From NCBI RefSeq assembly GCF_018861705.1, contig NZ_JAHLEC010000027.1, positions 1 through 40,926 on the forward strand: a stretch of DNA of 40,926 nucleotides, written 5' to 3'. Made by a program: the position numbers and the translations under genes. Of this stretch, positions 1 through 8,759 are shown one piece after another. Position 1 is the stretch's first letter. The number at the start of each line of letters is the position of its first letter. The notes under the pieces are model-generated. The model was not told the DNA's origin, did not search any database, and was given only the letters and a program-made list of their open reading frames with translations. This DNA comes from Clostridium psychrophilum (GTDB taxonomy: Bacteria > Bacillota > Clostridia > Clostridiales > Clostridiaceae).

Positions 1-21
1 GTTTAATATGGAGGCGTTTAT

Positions 22-573
22 ATGAAAATAATGATAATTACTTCTAGTCCTAATACTAATGGTTTAACCGCTAAATGTAGCGATGCAGCAAAGAGTGGGG
101 TGGAAATGGTTTCTGATAATGCATCAATAATAAACCTTAACACATTAAATATTCCTTCTTGCCACGCTTGTGGAAATGGATGGGGTACATGTAAGGATAA
201 ACATAGTTGTCAAGTTAAAGATGATTTTCAAAATTTACATGCTAAAGTTGCAGATGCAGATGGTTACATAATTATTACACCAGTTTACTGGGGTGATATG
301 AGCGAATCACTTAGAGCATTCACTGATAGGTTACGCCGATGCGAAGCCTCCAATGGAGAAAAGAGCAATTTATTTAATAAACCTTTTATATGTGTTGCTG
401 CTCCTGGTGGAACTGGTAATGGTAGTATTTCTTGCCTTGCTTCACTTGAAAGGTTCGTAGATCAAGTTAAGGGTATAAAATATGATTTAATAGGAATAAC
501 CAGAAGAAACAGAGAATATAAATTAAATACCATAAAAGAAGCTGCCAAAAGTATGGCAGAAAGCTTAAAGTAA
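22..573 (+). CDS. Flavodoxin-fold iron-sulfur flavoprotein / NAD(P)H-dependent FMN reductase family
   Basis: This 183-residue protein has the flavodoxin-like fold of the NADPH-dependent FMN reductase family. The N-terminal strand runs into a phosphate-binding loop (TSSPNTNGLTAK, residues 7-18), and TPVYWGDMS (about 86-94) is the second flavin-contacting loop. Cysteines at about 47, 50, 57 and 63 (CHACGNGWGTC and HSC) precede a DDF motif, as in the iron-sulfur flavoprotein branch; a [4Fe-4S] cluster is likely but inferred. The expected role is cytosolic electron transfer or quinone/flavin reduction with an unknown partner. The ATG has a good ribosome site (GGAGGC, about 6 bases upstream). The gene stands alone and is followed by a hairpin terminator. 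The family is clear; the substrate cannot be told. Confidence 0.85.
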   Translation: MKIMIITSSPNTNGLTAKCSDAAKSGVEMVSDNASIINLNTLNIPSCHACGNGWGTCKDKHSCQVKDDFQNLHAKVADADGYIIITPVYWGDMSESLRAFTDRLRRCEASNGEKSNLFNKPFICVAAPGGTGNGSISCLASLERFVDQVKGIKYDLIGITRRNREYKLNTIKEAAKSMAESLK

Positions 574-586
574 TATATGAATTTTT

Positions 587-620
587 AGGGCTTACATTTA
601 TAATGTGTAAGCCTTCTTAT
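587..620 (+). terminator. Hairpin terminator after the flavoprotein gene
   Basis: GGCTTACA (589-596) pairs with TGTAAGCC (606-613) and the stem is followed by a T-rich stretch. It lies 14 bases after the stop codon of the flavoprotein gene. Confidence 0.6.
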
Positions 621-957
621 TTATAATTACAAACTCCATCTTCTTTGCCAATAGCACAATATATTCTCCTAAAATCCTATGTGCATACTTCATCTACACC
701 TCTGCTAAATAATTTTGCATTACTAAAACCATATTCATACCTATTGCTATAATAAACACCCTACTATTAAAAAAGATATATTTCATTATTTACATTTATA
801 ATACAATTATCACTACTATAAATATACGCATTATAATCCCTTGGTGTTATAATAGTTATCTTAGAGAATAGAATATTCGCAAGCTAATGACCTATTAACT
901 TGAAAATGACAAGGACCCTAATTCCTTGTACACTAGATATTAAAAGAAGGTATCAAA
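621..957. other. Gene-free AT-rich spacer upstream of the GreA-like gene
   Basis: No coding frame with a ribosome site is seen. A TATAAT hexamer lies at 848-853, but its -35 is poor. A small hairpin (ACAAGGA 909-915 with TCCTTGT 923-929) sits just before the ribosome site (AGAAGG) of the next gene and could be a leader structure. Nothing else is recognised. Confidence 0.4.
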
Positions 958-1428
958 ATGAATAATAAACTTACTAAAAAAGATATTGAGGAACTACAAA
1001 AAGAATTCGATTATCGTAAAGGCCCTTTAACAATGGAAATAGCGCACGAAAAAATGGTAGCTGCAGCTCATGGTGATCGAAGTGAAAATGCCGAATACAA
1101 GGCTGCTAAATCAAATATGTACGATAACTTTAGAAGAATGGGTTACTTAATAAAAATGATAAGAACTGCTGAAGTTATAGATGATGCTATAGGTATTACT
1201 AATGGTGCAAATATAGGTAAAAAACTATCTATAAGATTTGTTGGAAATGATGAAGTAGAAGAAATAGAACTTGTAACAACATTACAGGTAGATATAATGA
1301 ATGGGAAATTTAGTATTGAATCTCCAATAGGGAAAGTATTGTTTGGTAAAAAAATTGGTGATATAGTAGAAGTTACCTCTCCTGATGGAAATTATAAAAT
1401 AGAATTAATAAATATATCTAAAAAATGA
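958..1428 (+). CDS. GreA/GreB-family transcription elongation factor
   Basis: Gre factors enter the RNA polymerase secondary channel and stimulate cleavage of backtracked RNA. This 156-residue protein has the usual two-part layout. An N-terminal helical hairpin (about 1-75) carries the tip motif HGDRSENAEY at residues 38-47, with acidic D40 and E43 matching the catalytic pair of GreA. A C-terminal FKBP-like globular domain (about 80-156) ends with SPIGKVLFGKKIGD, which resembles the conserved GreA C-terminus. The length is normal. The N-terminus lacks the typical GreA opening and the sequence is somewhat divergent, so this may be a second Gre paralogue. The ribosome site is AGAAGG, 7 bases from the ATG. 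It is monocistronic. Confidence 0.9.
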   Translation: MNNKLTKKDIEELQKEFDYRKGPLTMEIAHEKMVAAAHGDRSENAEYKAAKSNMYDNFRRMGYLIKMIRTAEVIDDAIGITNGANIGKKLSIRFVGNDEVEEIELVTTLQVDIMNGKFSIESPIGKVLFGKKIGDIVEVTSPDGNYKIELINISKK

Positions 1429-1549
1429 TTACCACTATAGATACGTAATTATATAAATATAATAGAGTCAAGAGATCATCTTTAGAATAGTATATTAAGT
1501 AAGTAATTTTATCTTACTATCATACAAATATTTCGGGAGATGATTTCTT

Positions 1550-2005
1550 TTGAGTTCTACAATTATTTTATTGCTAATTCTTGCTGCTTCAATATTTGGC
1601 AAAGCTAATTCTGTTGCTATTGCTACTTGTGCGTTACTTATGTTAAAACTCTTAGGTATCGACAAATACGTGTTTCCATCTATAGAAAAAAGTGGAATGA
1701 CATGTGGACTCATTCTTCTTATAGCTGCAATTATGATACCTATTGCAAATGGACACATTTCAGTACAAAATATAAAAAGTGTATTCACTTCTTGGATAGG
1801 TATAACAGCACTAGTCCTTTCATTTTTAACAACATATTTAAGCGGTCAAGGTTTGAACTATCTTACCGTTCAAGGACACGGTGATATTATGCCTGCTATG
1901 ATATTAGGTGCCGTTGCTGCTGCTTCATTTTTAGGTGGAGTTCCTGTTGGTCCTCTTATTACATCAGGAATATTAGCCGTATTGGCAAAGATGATTCATC
2001 AATAA
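1550..2005 (+). CDS. UPF0756 (DUF441) membrane protein
   Basis: This 151-residue, strongly hydrophobic protein has four to five predicted membrane helices (about 3-35, 49-68, 80-98, 113-128 and 130-148). The small-residue-rich end, GAVAAASFLGGVPVGPLI, is characteristic of the DUF441/YeaL family. The function of the family is not established. The start is TTG, preceded by CGGGAGATG at about 10 bases; no ATG fits better. A convincing terminator follows directly. It appears to be a single-gene unit and is probably an inner-membrane protein. Confidence 0.85.
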   Translation: MSSTIILLLILAASIFGKANSVAIATCALLMLKLLGIDKYVFPSIEKSGMTCGLILLIAAIMIPIANGHISVQNIKSVFTSWIGITALVLSFLTTYLSGQGLNYLTVQGHGDIMPAMILGAVAAASFLGGVPVGPLITSGILAVLAKMIHQ

Positions 2006-2006
2006 A

Positions 2007-2046
2007 CCAAATAACTTAAAATACATTTTATTCAAAGTTATTTGGG
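2007..2046 (+). terminator. Terminator of the UPF0756 gene
   Basis: CCAAATAACTT (2007-2017) pairs perfectly with AAGTTATTTGG (2035-2045). A modest T-rich run follows, two bases after the stop codon. Confidence 0.65.
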
Positions 2047-2186
2047 CTTCCTTTTACATTGTCACCTTCAGTAGACGTTGTCTTATTTAAAGTAAGACTT
2101 TTAGTAATACTAGCCACTACGATGGTTGAAGCTGCGCTTTCCATCTCCAGTACAAGCTTTGGATTAGCATCAGTTATCTTACATAT
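2028..2186 (-). pseudogene. Unrecognised coding relic between two terminators
   Basis: A 53-codon minus-strand frame with no start codon reads like real protein (for example KITDANPKLVLEMESAAS). It is closed upstream by a stop immediately before it. It may be the 3' end of a gene lost downstream of cphB. The family is not recognised, and chance opening is possible at this length. Confidence 0.25.
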
Positions 2187-2203
2187 TTAATAGGCAAAAT
2201 TTT

Positions 2204-2239
2204 AAAAGCAGTTGGCTAATATTTTAGCTAACTGCTTTT
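2204..2239 (-). terminator. Terminator of the cphA-cphB unit
   Basis: AAAAGCAGTT and AACTGCTTTT form the outer stem, with GCTAA/TTAGC inside. On the minus strand the stem ends in a T run. It lies 9 bases beyond the cphB stop. Confidence 0.75.
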
Positions 2240-2247
2240 ATATATGC

Positions 2248-3048
2248 TTAAATAAAAGGCGTTCTAGTTTTTAAATTATATTTGTCTCCAGTTTTTAATA
2301 CATGCATTGTAACATTAAAAATAGACAAAATATTATCTTGATATTGCTCTGAAACATTTGTATCACTTATATTACTCCCATCTATAATATAAACTGCGCC
2401 AGAACCTAATACTCTTAAGATATTTTCTCTATTAACAATTATTGAAGTATCCTCATCAATACCAATCCCTAAGACCTCTGGATTTTCTGCTACACCAATC
2501 AATAATCTCCCTACTCTTCCTCTTTGAGCAAAATGCTGATCTATTATAACACCTTTAATTAGTCCAAGCCCTGGAGCCATTTTAAGAGTACATTTTTTTG
2601 GAGATTCATCATCAATCCCTTTTACTATCATAGTATCGCTCATAACTGATGCTCCAGCTGAAGTACCGACAAATACACACCCATCTGAATATTTATGTTT
2701 CATAGTACTATAAAGCGGAGTGCCTCCAAGAATACTAGTTATTCTAAGTTGATCTCCTCCAGTAAAAAATACTAATGACGCTTTTTCAATCAATTCTACA
2801 TTTTCACTTTTTAAAGCATCTTGCCTATTTGCTACATCAAGAACTCTTAAATTTTTAATTCCCAATTTATAGAAAATATTGCTATACTCATTACCAACCT
2901 CTATTGGAAGTTGCGTTGCTACTGTTACAATAACCAATAACTGACTTTCCTTTTCAATATGTGCACACACTTCTTGAAGTATCTTCTTTTCTCCCTTTTT
3001 ATCTTCAGCACCACCTATTATAATTAAACCTTCTAATGTATTACTCAC
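2248..3048 (-). CDS. cphB: Cyanophycinase (peptidase S51 family)
   Basis: Cyanophycinase is a cytosolic serine-type exopeptidase that breaks cyanophycin into beta-Asp-Arg dipeptides. This 266-residue protein has the S51 layout: IIIGGAEDK near the N-terminus, FTGGDQLR (95-102), the nucleophile elbow GTSAGAS (128-134, Ser130) and DQHFAQRGR (170-178). There is no signal peptide, which fits intracellular CphB rather than secreted CphE. The start is GTG, with AAAGGGTGGTG upstream. It lies 39 bases after cphA on the same strand, so synthesis and breakdown of the polymer look co-transcribed. The length is normal and all expected motifs are visible. Confidence 0.95.
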   Translation of the reverse strand: MSNTLEGLIIIGGAEDKKGEKKILQEVCAHIEKESQLLVIVTVATQLPIEVGNEYSNIFYKLGIKNLRVLDVANRQDALKSENVELIEKASLVFFTGGDQLRITSILGGTPLYSTMKHKYSDGCVFVGTSAGASVMSDTMIVKGIDDESPKKCTLKMAPGLGLIKGVIIDQHFAQRGRVGRLLIGVAENPEVLGIGIDEDTSIIVNRENILRVLGSGAVYIIDGSNISDTNVSEQYQDNILSIFNVTMHVLKTGDKYNLKTRTPFI

Positions 3049-3087
3049 TAATTAATTCACCACCCTTTGTAAATTTTACAGTTATTA

Positions 3088-5709
3088 TTAGATTTTTGCC
3101 AATAACTTATGAGCAGATTTCGTTTCGCTAATTTTGTTATTCATTATCTCTACGAAAACCTCAGGATGTTCAATGAAAGCAACAATAATATCTCCTTGCT
3201 CCGCAAATTCTATAGCCCTCTTAAAAGCTTGCGTCTCCACTAAAACTTTTTCTAGATTTATGATATTAAATTTAGAGGTCAAAATTCCTTTTTCTAAAAT
3301 GTCTGCCACTTCACCTTTATTCCTACCTCTTCGATCATCATGTTCCTTTATAAAAATATAATCAAAATTCTCTCCAGCACATTTACCAACTTCCAAAATA
3401 TCTCTCTCTAGCCTATCTCCTGGTCCCCCAATAACACCTATAAGTTTATTATGTTTTACATTCTTAACTCCATCAAGTACGCACTTATAGCTTTGTATAT
3501 TGTGTCCATAATCTAATACAATCCTTATATCATTTACATTGTACATGTTAAATCGGCCGGGATTTTGATCTTGATTACAGTAAAATGACATTAAAGCTTT
3601 TTTAATAGTCTCATATTTTACACCTAGTCCTATTGAAGCTCCGCATGCCGCCATAGCATTTTCCACATTAAACTTAAGAATACCTTTCATTGTTATTCCT
3701 ATATCATTTACCTCTATTAACTTTTCACAATGAGTTTCCTTTTGTACTATTATACTGTTATTATCAACGTATACTCCATATCCGCCTTTTTCTATGTTAC
3801 TCCTCATAACTTGATTATCCTTGTCTTTGGAAAAAATTATAATATTACTCTTTAGCCTATGCAATATACTTATGCTCATTTTATCGTCCCCGTTAATAAC
3901 AACATAACCATTTTCTTTAACTGATTCACCAACAAGTGCTTTAACTTTTGCTAGGTCCTGCATAGTTTCTATTTCATCCATTCCAAGATGATCTTCGGTT
4001 ATGTTTGTTATAACACCGACATCCGCAAGATCATACGCTAGTCCTCCTCTTATCATTCCTCCCCTAGCAGTTTCAAGAACTGCTGCATCTACATCCTTAT
4101 TTGTAAGAACAGCTAAAGCACTTCGAGGACCTGTAGTATCACCTTTAAAAATGCATTTTTCACCTATATATATTCCGCCAGTTGTGGTCATTCCAACAGT
4201 ATATCCTGCCTTTGTTAGTATATGCCCAATAAGCCTTGTGGTAGTTGTTTTTCCATTTGTACCCGTTATTGCAACTAGTGGAATGCTTTTAGGTACATTT
4301 TCAAATAATTTGTCAACTATATGTCCTGCAACATTTTGTTTTGCTCCGATATACGGATTGTGATGCATACGAATGCCAGGTGCAGCATTTATTTCTATTA
4401 TTGCCCCAGCATTTAGAGGTTTACTTATATCTTCACATATTAAATCTATTCCACAAATATCGAGGCCTATAGCACTTGCCGCCCTTTTGCATATTTCTAT
4501 ATTTTCATCACTTATTAATTCAGTAGAATCTATTGCAAATCCGCCTGTAGATAAATTTGCATTTTCTTTTAAATTCAACTTTTCTTTTTTATTGAGTATT
4601 GAATTTAATGAATATTTTTTATGTTTTAAGTATCCTAAAAGTGTGTCATCTATTTTAATTTTAGTTAATACTTTTTCGTGGCCCTCACCTCGTCTTGCAT
4701 CCTCATTAATATTCTTTATAAGTCTCTCAATAGAACTTATACCATCCCCCAATATATATGGAGGCATTCTCTCTGAGACTGCAACAATATCACCATAAAC
4801 ACTACACACTCTATAGTCCCGTCCACTTATACACTTTTCAACTATTATATCTTCAAACTCCTTAATTAATGTTTCATATGCATTTGATAGCTCTTTCTCG
4901 TCTTTTATATTGGCAATAACCCCTTTGCCTTGATTTCCAAACTGAGGTTTTAGTACCACTGGGTACCCGATATCCTTTGCGCCCATTATTGCATCATCAC
5001 TACTAATTACTTTTCTTCCATTTGCCACAGGCAAAAAATGCATGCTTAATAGTTCTTTGGTCATCAATTTATCTTGCGCAATATTTACAGCTATTGCACT
5101 TGTATCACTACCAATAGTCGCTTGTATAGTTCTGGAATACTTTCCATAACCTAATTGTAGCATACTGTTTTTGCCCATTTTCAGTATTGGGATTCCTCTC
5201 TTTTGGGCTTCATTATAAATATTAAGTGTACTTACTCCAAGTTGTTCACTCTTTAATATCTCTTTTAATTTTTTCAATTTTAAATTCAAATCAAATGATT
5301 TATTAGTTATTAACGAATTAACAAGTTCAACTGCTACCTTTCCAGTCTCTATACCTGTATTGCTGTATTCATACTGATAAATCACATAATAATTATCACC
5401 TGATATCTCCCTAGCTTTTCCATAACTTACTTCCACACCAATCATATTTTGGAGTACTAGTATTATATGTTCAGTTATATGAGCCAAATAGGTTCCCTCT
5501 TTAAGTCTTTTAATAAATCCTCCATCCTCATCTATACCACATCTGTGTCTAGCAAGCTCTGGTAACATATCGACCAAATTTTCATTGAATTTATAAATTT
5601 CTTTACTGGGGGTTTCACTATATCCATCGAGATTTAAGTCAAGTCTTATACACTTCTTATGAGAATATATATTTCTCCCCTCAAAGGCCTTAAAATTAAC
5701 AATTTTCAT
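3088..5709 (-). CDS. cphA: Cyanophycin synthetase
   Basis: CphA polymerises aspartate and arginine into multi-L-arginyl-poly-L-aspartate using ATP. All three parts are visible in the 873 residues. There is an N-terminal domain (about 1-160). The ATP-grasp domain (about 165-470) adds Asp to the backbone and has KPQFGNQGKGV (254-264), NLSTGG (385-390) and the metal-binding EINAAPG (439-445). The Mur-ligase-like domain (about 475-873) adds Arg to the side chain and has the P-loop GTNGKTTTTR (483-492), EDHLG and DYGHN. The ribosome site AAGGGGAA precedes the ATG. It is the first gene of a cphA-cphB unit. Its upstream region is a copy of that of the second cphA. It looks fully functional. Confidence 0.97.
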   Translation of the reverse strand: MKIVNFKAFEGRNIYSHKKCIRLDLNLDGYSETPSKEIYKFNENLVDMLPELARHRCGIDEDGGFIKRLKEGTYLAHITEHIILVLQNMIGVEVSYGKAREISGDNYYVIYQYEYSNTGIETGKVAVELVNSLITNKSFDLNLKLKKLKEILKSEQLGVSTLNIYNEAQKRGIPILKMGKNSMLQLGYGKYSRTIQATIGSDTSAIAVNIAQDKLMTKELLSMHFLPVANGRKVISSDDAIMGAKDIGYPVVLKPQFGNQGKGVIANIKDEKELSNAYETLIKEFEDIIVEKCISGRDYRVCSVYGDIVAVSERMPPYILGDGISSIERLIKNINEDARRGEGHEKVLTKIKIDDTLLGYLKHKKYSLNSILNKKEKLNLKENANLSTGGFAIDSTELISDENIEICKRAASAIGLDICGIDLICEDISKPLNAGAIIEINAAPGIRMHHNPYIGAKQNVAGHIVDKLFENVPKSIPLVAITGTNGKTTTTRLIGHILTKAGYTVGMTTTGGIYIGEKCIFKGDTTGPRSALAVLTNKDVDAAVLETARGGMIRGGLAYDLADVGVITNITEDHLGMDEIETMQDLAKVKALVGESVKENGYVVINGDDKMSISILHRLKSNIIIFSKDKDNQVMRSNIEKGGYGVYVDNNSIIVQKETHCEKLIEVNDIGITMKGILKFNVENAMAACGASIGLGVKYETIKKALMSFYCNQDQNPGRFNMYNVNDIRIVLDYGHNIQSYKCVLDGVKNVKHNKLIGVIGGPGDRLERDILEVGKCAGENFDYIFIKEHDDRRGRNKGEVADILEKGILTSKFNIINLEKVLVETQAFKRAIEFAEQGDIIVAFIEHPEVFVEIMNNKISETKSAHKLLAKI

Positions 5710-5846
5710 TTAATTCCCCTTTCTAATAATATTTTCAGCAATATCAATTGCTATTTTTATAACACTTTTATTTGTTCATTCTTATTTTCACTTTTAAAAT
5801 TCGGTAAAATAGCACTACCGGATTTATATTTTTACCTTTTATTTAT

Positions 5847-5862
5847 TATTTATTCATAAATA
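5847..5862 (-). promoter_or_regulatory. Putative operator box upstream of cphA (copy 1)
   Basis: On the minus strand the sequence is TATTTATGAATAAATA: inverted arms TATTTAT/ATAAATA around a GA centre, about 140 bases before the start codon. The identical 16-mer lies at a matching distance before cphA-2. The inner TGAATAAATA resembles an ArgR/AhrC half-site, which would suit an arginine polymer, but that identity is inference. Confidence 0.45.
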
Positions 5863-5912
5863 TACTTTACACGCCTATTGTAACCATATAAGTTAAATTT
5901 GCATAAAATTAG

Positions 5913-5946
5913 CCTACATTTTATAATCACATATATAAAATGTAGG
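5913..5946 (-). terminator. Terminator of cphA-2
   Basis: CCTACATTTTAT (5913-5924) pairs with ATAAAATGTAGG (5935-5946). On the minus strand a short T run follows. It separates cphA-2 from the promoter region of cphA. Confidence 0.65.
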
Positions 5947-5967
5947 TTTTAACCTTAGCATTACGTA

Positions 5968-6061
5968 TTAACAACATTTCACAAGGAAAGTCTCCCACTT
6001 CTATAAGTTGAAATCTAAATCTCATTCCTAAGTCATTGCAGCGACCCAGGATATGATTTAA
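5968..6061 (+). repeat. Dispersed repeat, copy A (possible IS200/IS605-type end or MITE relic)
   Basis: The 94-bp element shares both ends and inner blocks with an inverted copy at 25648-25783. The shared 5' end is TTAACAACATTT, the middle contains CTTCTATAAGT, and the 3' end is a 27-base block containing CGACCCAGGA that differs from the other copy at two positions. The centre CCCACTTCTATAAGTTG looks like a decayed hairpin. It supplies the last codons and stop of cphA-2. The IS200/IS605 assignment is only a suggestion from the subterminal hairpin. Confidence 0.6.
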
Positions 6062-8486
6062 CCAATAATTTATTTTCAAACTTTACTTCATAATTTCTAA
6101 TTTTCATTATTTCTATAAGTGGTTCAGCTTTTTCGAAAAAGATAATAATGAGATCCCCAGGTTCTGCAAGATTTAGTGCATTTTTAAATGCTTCAGCCTC
6201 GTCTAAAACTTTTTTGATTTTCATACCGTGAAAATTAGATTTTAAAATTCCTTTTTCTAAAATATCTGCTACTTTACCTTTATCCCTACCTCTCCTATCT
6301 TTATCTTCTTTTATAAAAATACAATCAAGATTCTCACCTGCGCATTTACCAACTTCCAATATATCACTATCTAATCTATCTCCTGGCACTCCAATAACTC
6401 CTATAAGTTTGTTATGCTTTATATGTTTAATACCATCAAGTACACACTTATAGCCTTCTATATTATGTCCATAATCTAACACTACGGTTACATTATTCAC
6501 CAAATACATATTAAACCTTCCAGGATTTTGTTCTTGATTACAATGAAATGACATCAACCCTTGCTTAAGAGTATCATAATCTATACCTAGTCCTATTGCC
6601 GCGCCACAAGCTGCCATGGCATTTTCTATATTATATTTTAAAATACCATTAATTGTTATACCTATATTCTTTATGTCTATTAACTTCTTAATAGTAGTCC
6701 CTTGCTGTATTATTATATAGTCATTATCTACATACACTCCATACCCACCATTTTTAATATTTTTTTGCATGATTTCATTATTCTTTTCACTTGAAAAAAC
6801 AATAAGATTACTTTTTAACCTATGGATAATGCTTACACTCATATCATCATCTCCATTGATAACAACATAACCGTCAGTTTTAACTGCTTCACCAACTAAA
6901 GACTTAACTTTTGCCAATTCTTGTATGGTATCCACCCCATCTATTCCAAGATGATCTTCAGTTATATTTGTAATAACCCCAATGTCTGCAAGATTATAAG
7001 CCAATCCTTTTCTTATAATTCCACCCCTAGCAGTCTCAAGAACCGCTGCATCTACATCTTTATTTGCAAGTACCGCTAAAGCACTACTCGGACCGGTTGT
7101 ATCTCCCGTAAATATACATTTTCCACCAATATAAATTCCACTAGTTGTAGTCATTCCAACAGTATATCCTGCAATTGAAAGAATATGTGATATTAGTCTT
7201 GTAGTAGTAGTTTTTCCATTTGTACCCGTTATCGCTACTATTGGAATATCATTTGGTTTATTTTCAAATAATTTATCAACTATATAGCCTGCTACATTAC
7301 GTTTTACTCCACTACTTGGATTGTAGTGCATCTCAATATCAGGCGAGGCACTTATCCCTGTTATTACACCACCGTTTAGAGATTTACTTATATTTTCACA
7401 TATTAAATCCATGCTACAAATATCAAGACCTATTGAACTTGCTGTCCTTTTACATATTTCTATGTTTTCTTCACATATTAAATTAGTACAGTCTATATCG
7501 AATTCTCTTGTTGCCAACTTTGCATCATCATTTAGTAATGACATTTTCTCTGAAACAGCAACAATATCTCCATATACACTGAATACTCTATATCTTCTAC
7601 CACTTATATACTTTTCTAGTATTATATCTTCATAATCTTTAATTAAAAATTCATAAGCTTTTTTTAGTTCTTTGTCATCTCTTATAATTGAACTAACTCC
7701 GTTGACTCCATGTCCAAACTGAGGTTTAAGTACCACCGGATAACCAATATCATTTGCATCCATTATTAAATCTATACTACCTGTTACCTTCATGCCACTT
7801 GCCGTAGGTAGAAAATTCATGTTTAATAATTCTTTAGTTAATAATTTATCCTGAGCAGTATTTACTGCTATTTCACTTGTGTCACTACCTAAAGTTTCTT
7901 GTATCATTTTTGAATATCTTCCATAACCTAATTGAAATATACAATTTCCAACTATTGGTAGTATAGGTATTCCCCTCTTTTGGGCTTCATTGCATATATC
8001 AAGTGTGCTTACTCCCAGTTGTTCTTTCATTAATATATTCTTTAACTTTATTAATCTTAAAGAAAAATCAAATATATTCTTATTAATTAATGAATTAATG
8101 AAGTCAACGGCCATATTTGCAGCCTCTATTCCTGTATTTCTATATTCATACTGATAAATCACATAATAATTGTCCCCTAATGTCATCCTAGCTCTTTCAT
8201 GATTTATTTTTATGCCAATCTTGTTGTGAAAAGCTAAAATTATGTATTCAGTTAAGTTTGCTATATATATTCCTTTTGCATTTCTTTTAATAAAGCCTCT
8301 ATTTTCATCTATATAGTCTCTAGTCTTATTTATGTCCGGAAACATATGGATCAAATTTTCATTGAAATCATAAAGTTCTTCACTTGAAATTTCATCATAC
8401 CCCTCAAGATCTAAGTTAAGTTTTATACATTTGTTTTTTAAATATACATTTCTTCCCTTAAATACCTTTATATTAACAATTTTCAT
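6033..8486 (-). CDS. Cyanophycin synthetase paralogue with degenerate ATP-grasp domain and intact Mur-ligase domain
   Basis: This 817-residue paralogue aligns with the neighbouring CphA end to end except in the ATP-grasp half. After VSEKM (residue 315) about 62 residues present in CphA are missing, including the NLSTGG segment. The metal-binding EINAAPG has become GISASPD (377-383), losing the Glu and Asn ligands. The glycine loop reads KPQFGHGVNGV. The Mur-like half keeps GTNGKTTTTR (421-430), ETARGG, EDHLG, NPGRFN and DYGHN. Long open coding argues for retained use, perhaps as a side-chain ligase acting on existing polymer or as a partner subunit; this is inference. The final residues SYPGSLQ come from an abutting repeat, whereas CphA ends KLLAKI. 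The ribosome site is GGGAGGAT. It is a tandem duplicate of cphA. Confidence 0.85.
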   Translation of the reverse strand: MKIVNIKVFKGRNVYLKNKCIKLNLDLEGYDEISSEELYDFNENLIHMFPDINKTRDYIDENRGFIKRNAKGIYIANLTEYIILAFHNKIGIKINHERARMTLGDNYYVIYQYEYRNTGIEAANMAVDFINSLINKNIFDFSLRLIKLKNILMKEQLGVSTLDICNEAQKRGIPILPIVGNCIFQLGYGRYSKMIQETLGSDTSEIAVNTAQDKLLTKELLNMNFLPTASGMKVTGSIDLIMDANDIGYPVVLKPQFGHGVNGVSSIIRDDKELKKAYEFLIKDYEDIILEKYISGRRYRVFSVYGDIVAVSEKMSLLNDDAKLATREFDIDCTNLICEENIEICKRTASSIGLDICSMDLICENISKSLNGGVITGISASPDIEMHYNPSSGVKRNVAGYIVDKLFENKPNDIPIVAITGTNGKTTTTRLISHILSIAGYTVGMTTTSGIYIGGKCIFTGDTTGPSSALAVLANKDVDAAVLETARGGIIRKGLAYNLADIGVITNITEDHLGIDGVDTIQELAKVKSLVGEAVKTDGYVVINGDDDMSVSIIHRLKSNLIVFSSEKNNEIMQKNIKNGGYGVYVDNDYIIIQQGTTIKKLIDIKNIGITINGILKYNIENAMAACGAAIGLGIDYDTLKQGLMSFHCNQEQNPGRFNMYLVNNVTVVLDYGHNIEGYKCVLDGIKHIKHNKLIGVIGVPGDRLDSDILEVGKCAGENLDCIFIKEDKDRRGRDKGKVADILEKGILKSNFHGMKIKKVLDEAEAFKNALNLAEPGDLIIIFFEKAEPLIEIMKIRNYEVKFENKLLVKSYPGSLQ

Positions 8487-8612
8487 GTAATTATCCTCCC
8501 TGTTGGCATTTGACTCATACCAATTATGTTTCCTATGACATGTATGCTTTTCACTTTTCTATTATTAAGTTTAAACAACCCTATCAAATTTATATTTTTG
8601 CCTTTAATTAGT

Positions 8613-8628
8613 TATTTATTCATAAATA
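8613..8628 (-). promoter_or_regulatory. Putative operator box upstream of cphA-2 (copy 2)
   Basis: It is identical over 16 bases to the box before cphA (minus strand TATTTATGAATAAATA) and lies about 130 bases before the start codon. Flanking sequence is also shared, including AAATATAAAT and AAAAGTGAAAA on the gene side. It is therefore part of the duplicated control region and conserved within it. Confidence 0.45.
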
Positions 8629-8759
8629 TCTTTTACTTACATTCTAATAATTAAATTACTGAGCCATACCAATTCCACATTTTTTACATTTAGGAATATT
8701 TTATATCATAATAGTTCAGAATAAAAAAGTGATAGTTTATTAAATGCAAGGAGGAAGAT

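Larger units (their letters stand above)
5710..6032. other. Intergenic region between the two cphA genes
   Basis: From right to left on the minus strand this holds most of a 94-bp repeat copy that runs into the end of cphA-2, a terminator hairpin for cphA-2, and the upstream control region of cphA with a 16-bp palindromic box. No gene is seen. Confidence 0.6.

Noticed and set aside
4001-4798. Two long plus-strand open frames opposite cphA
   Set aside because: They lie antisense within a well-supported gene, have no ribosome sites and show the Ser/Pro/Ile-rich composition of shadow translations.
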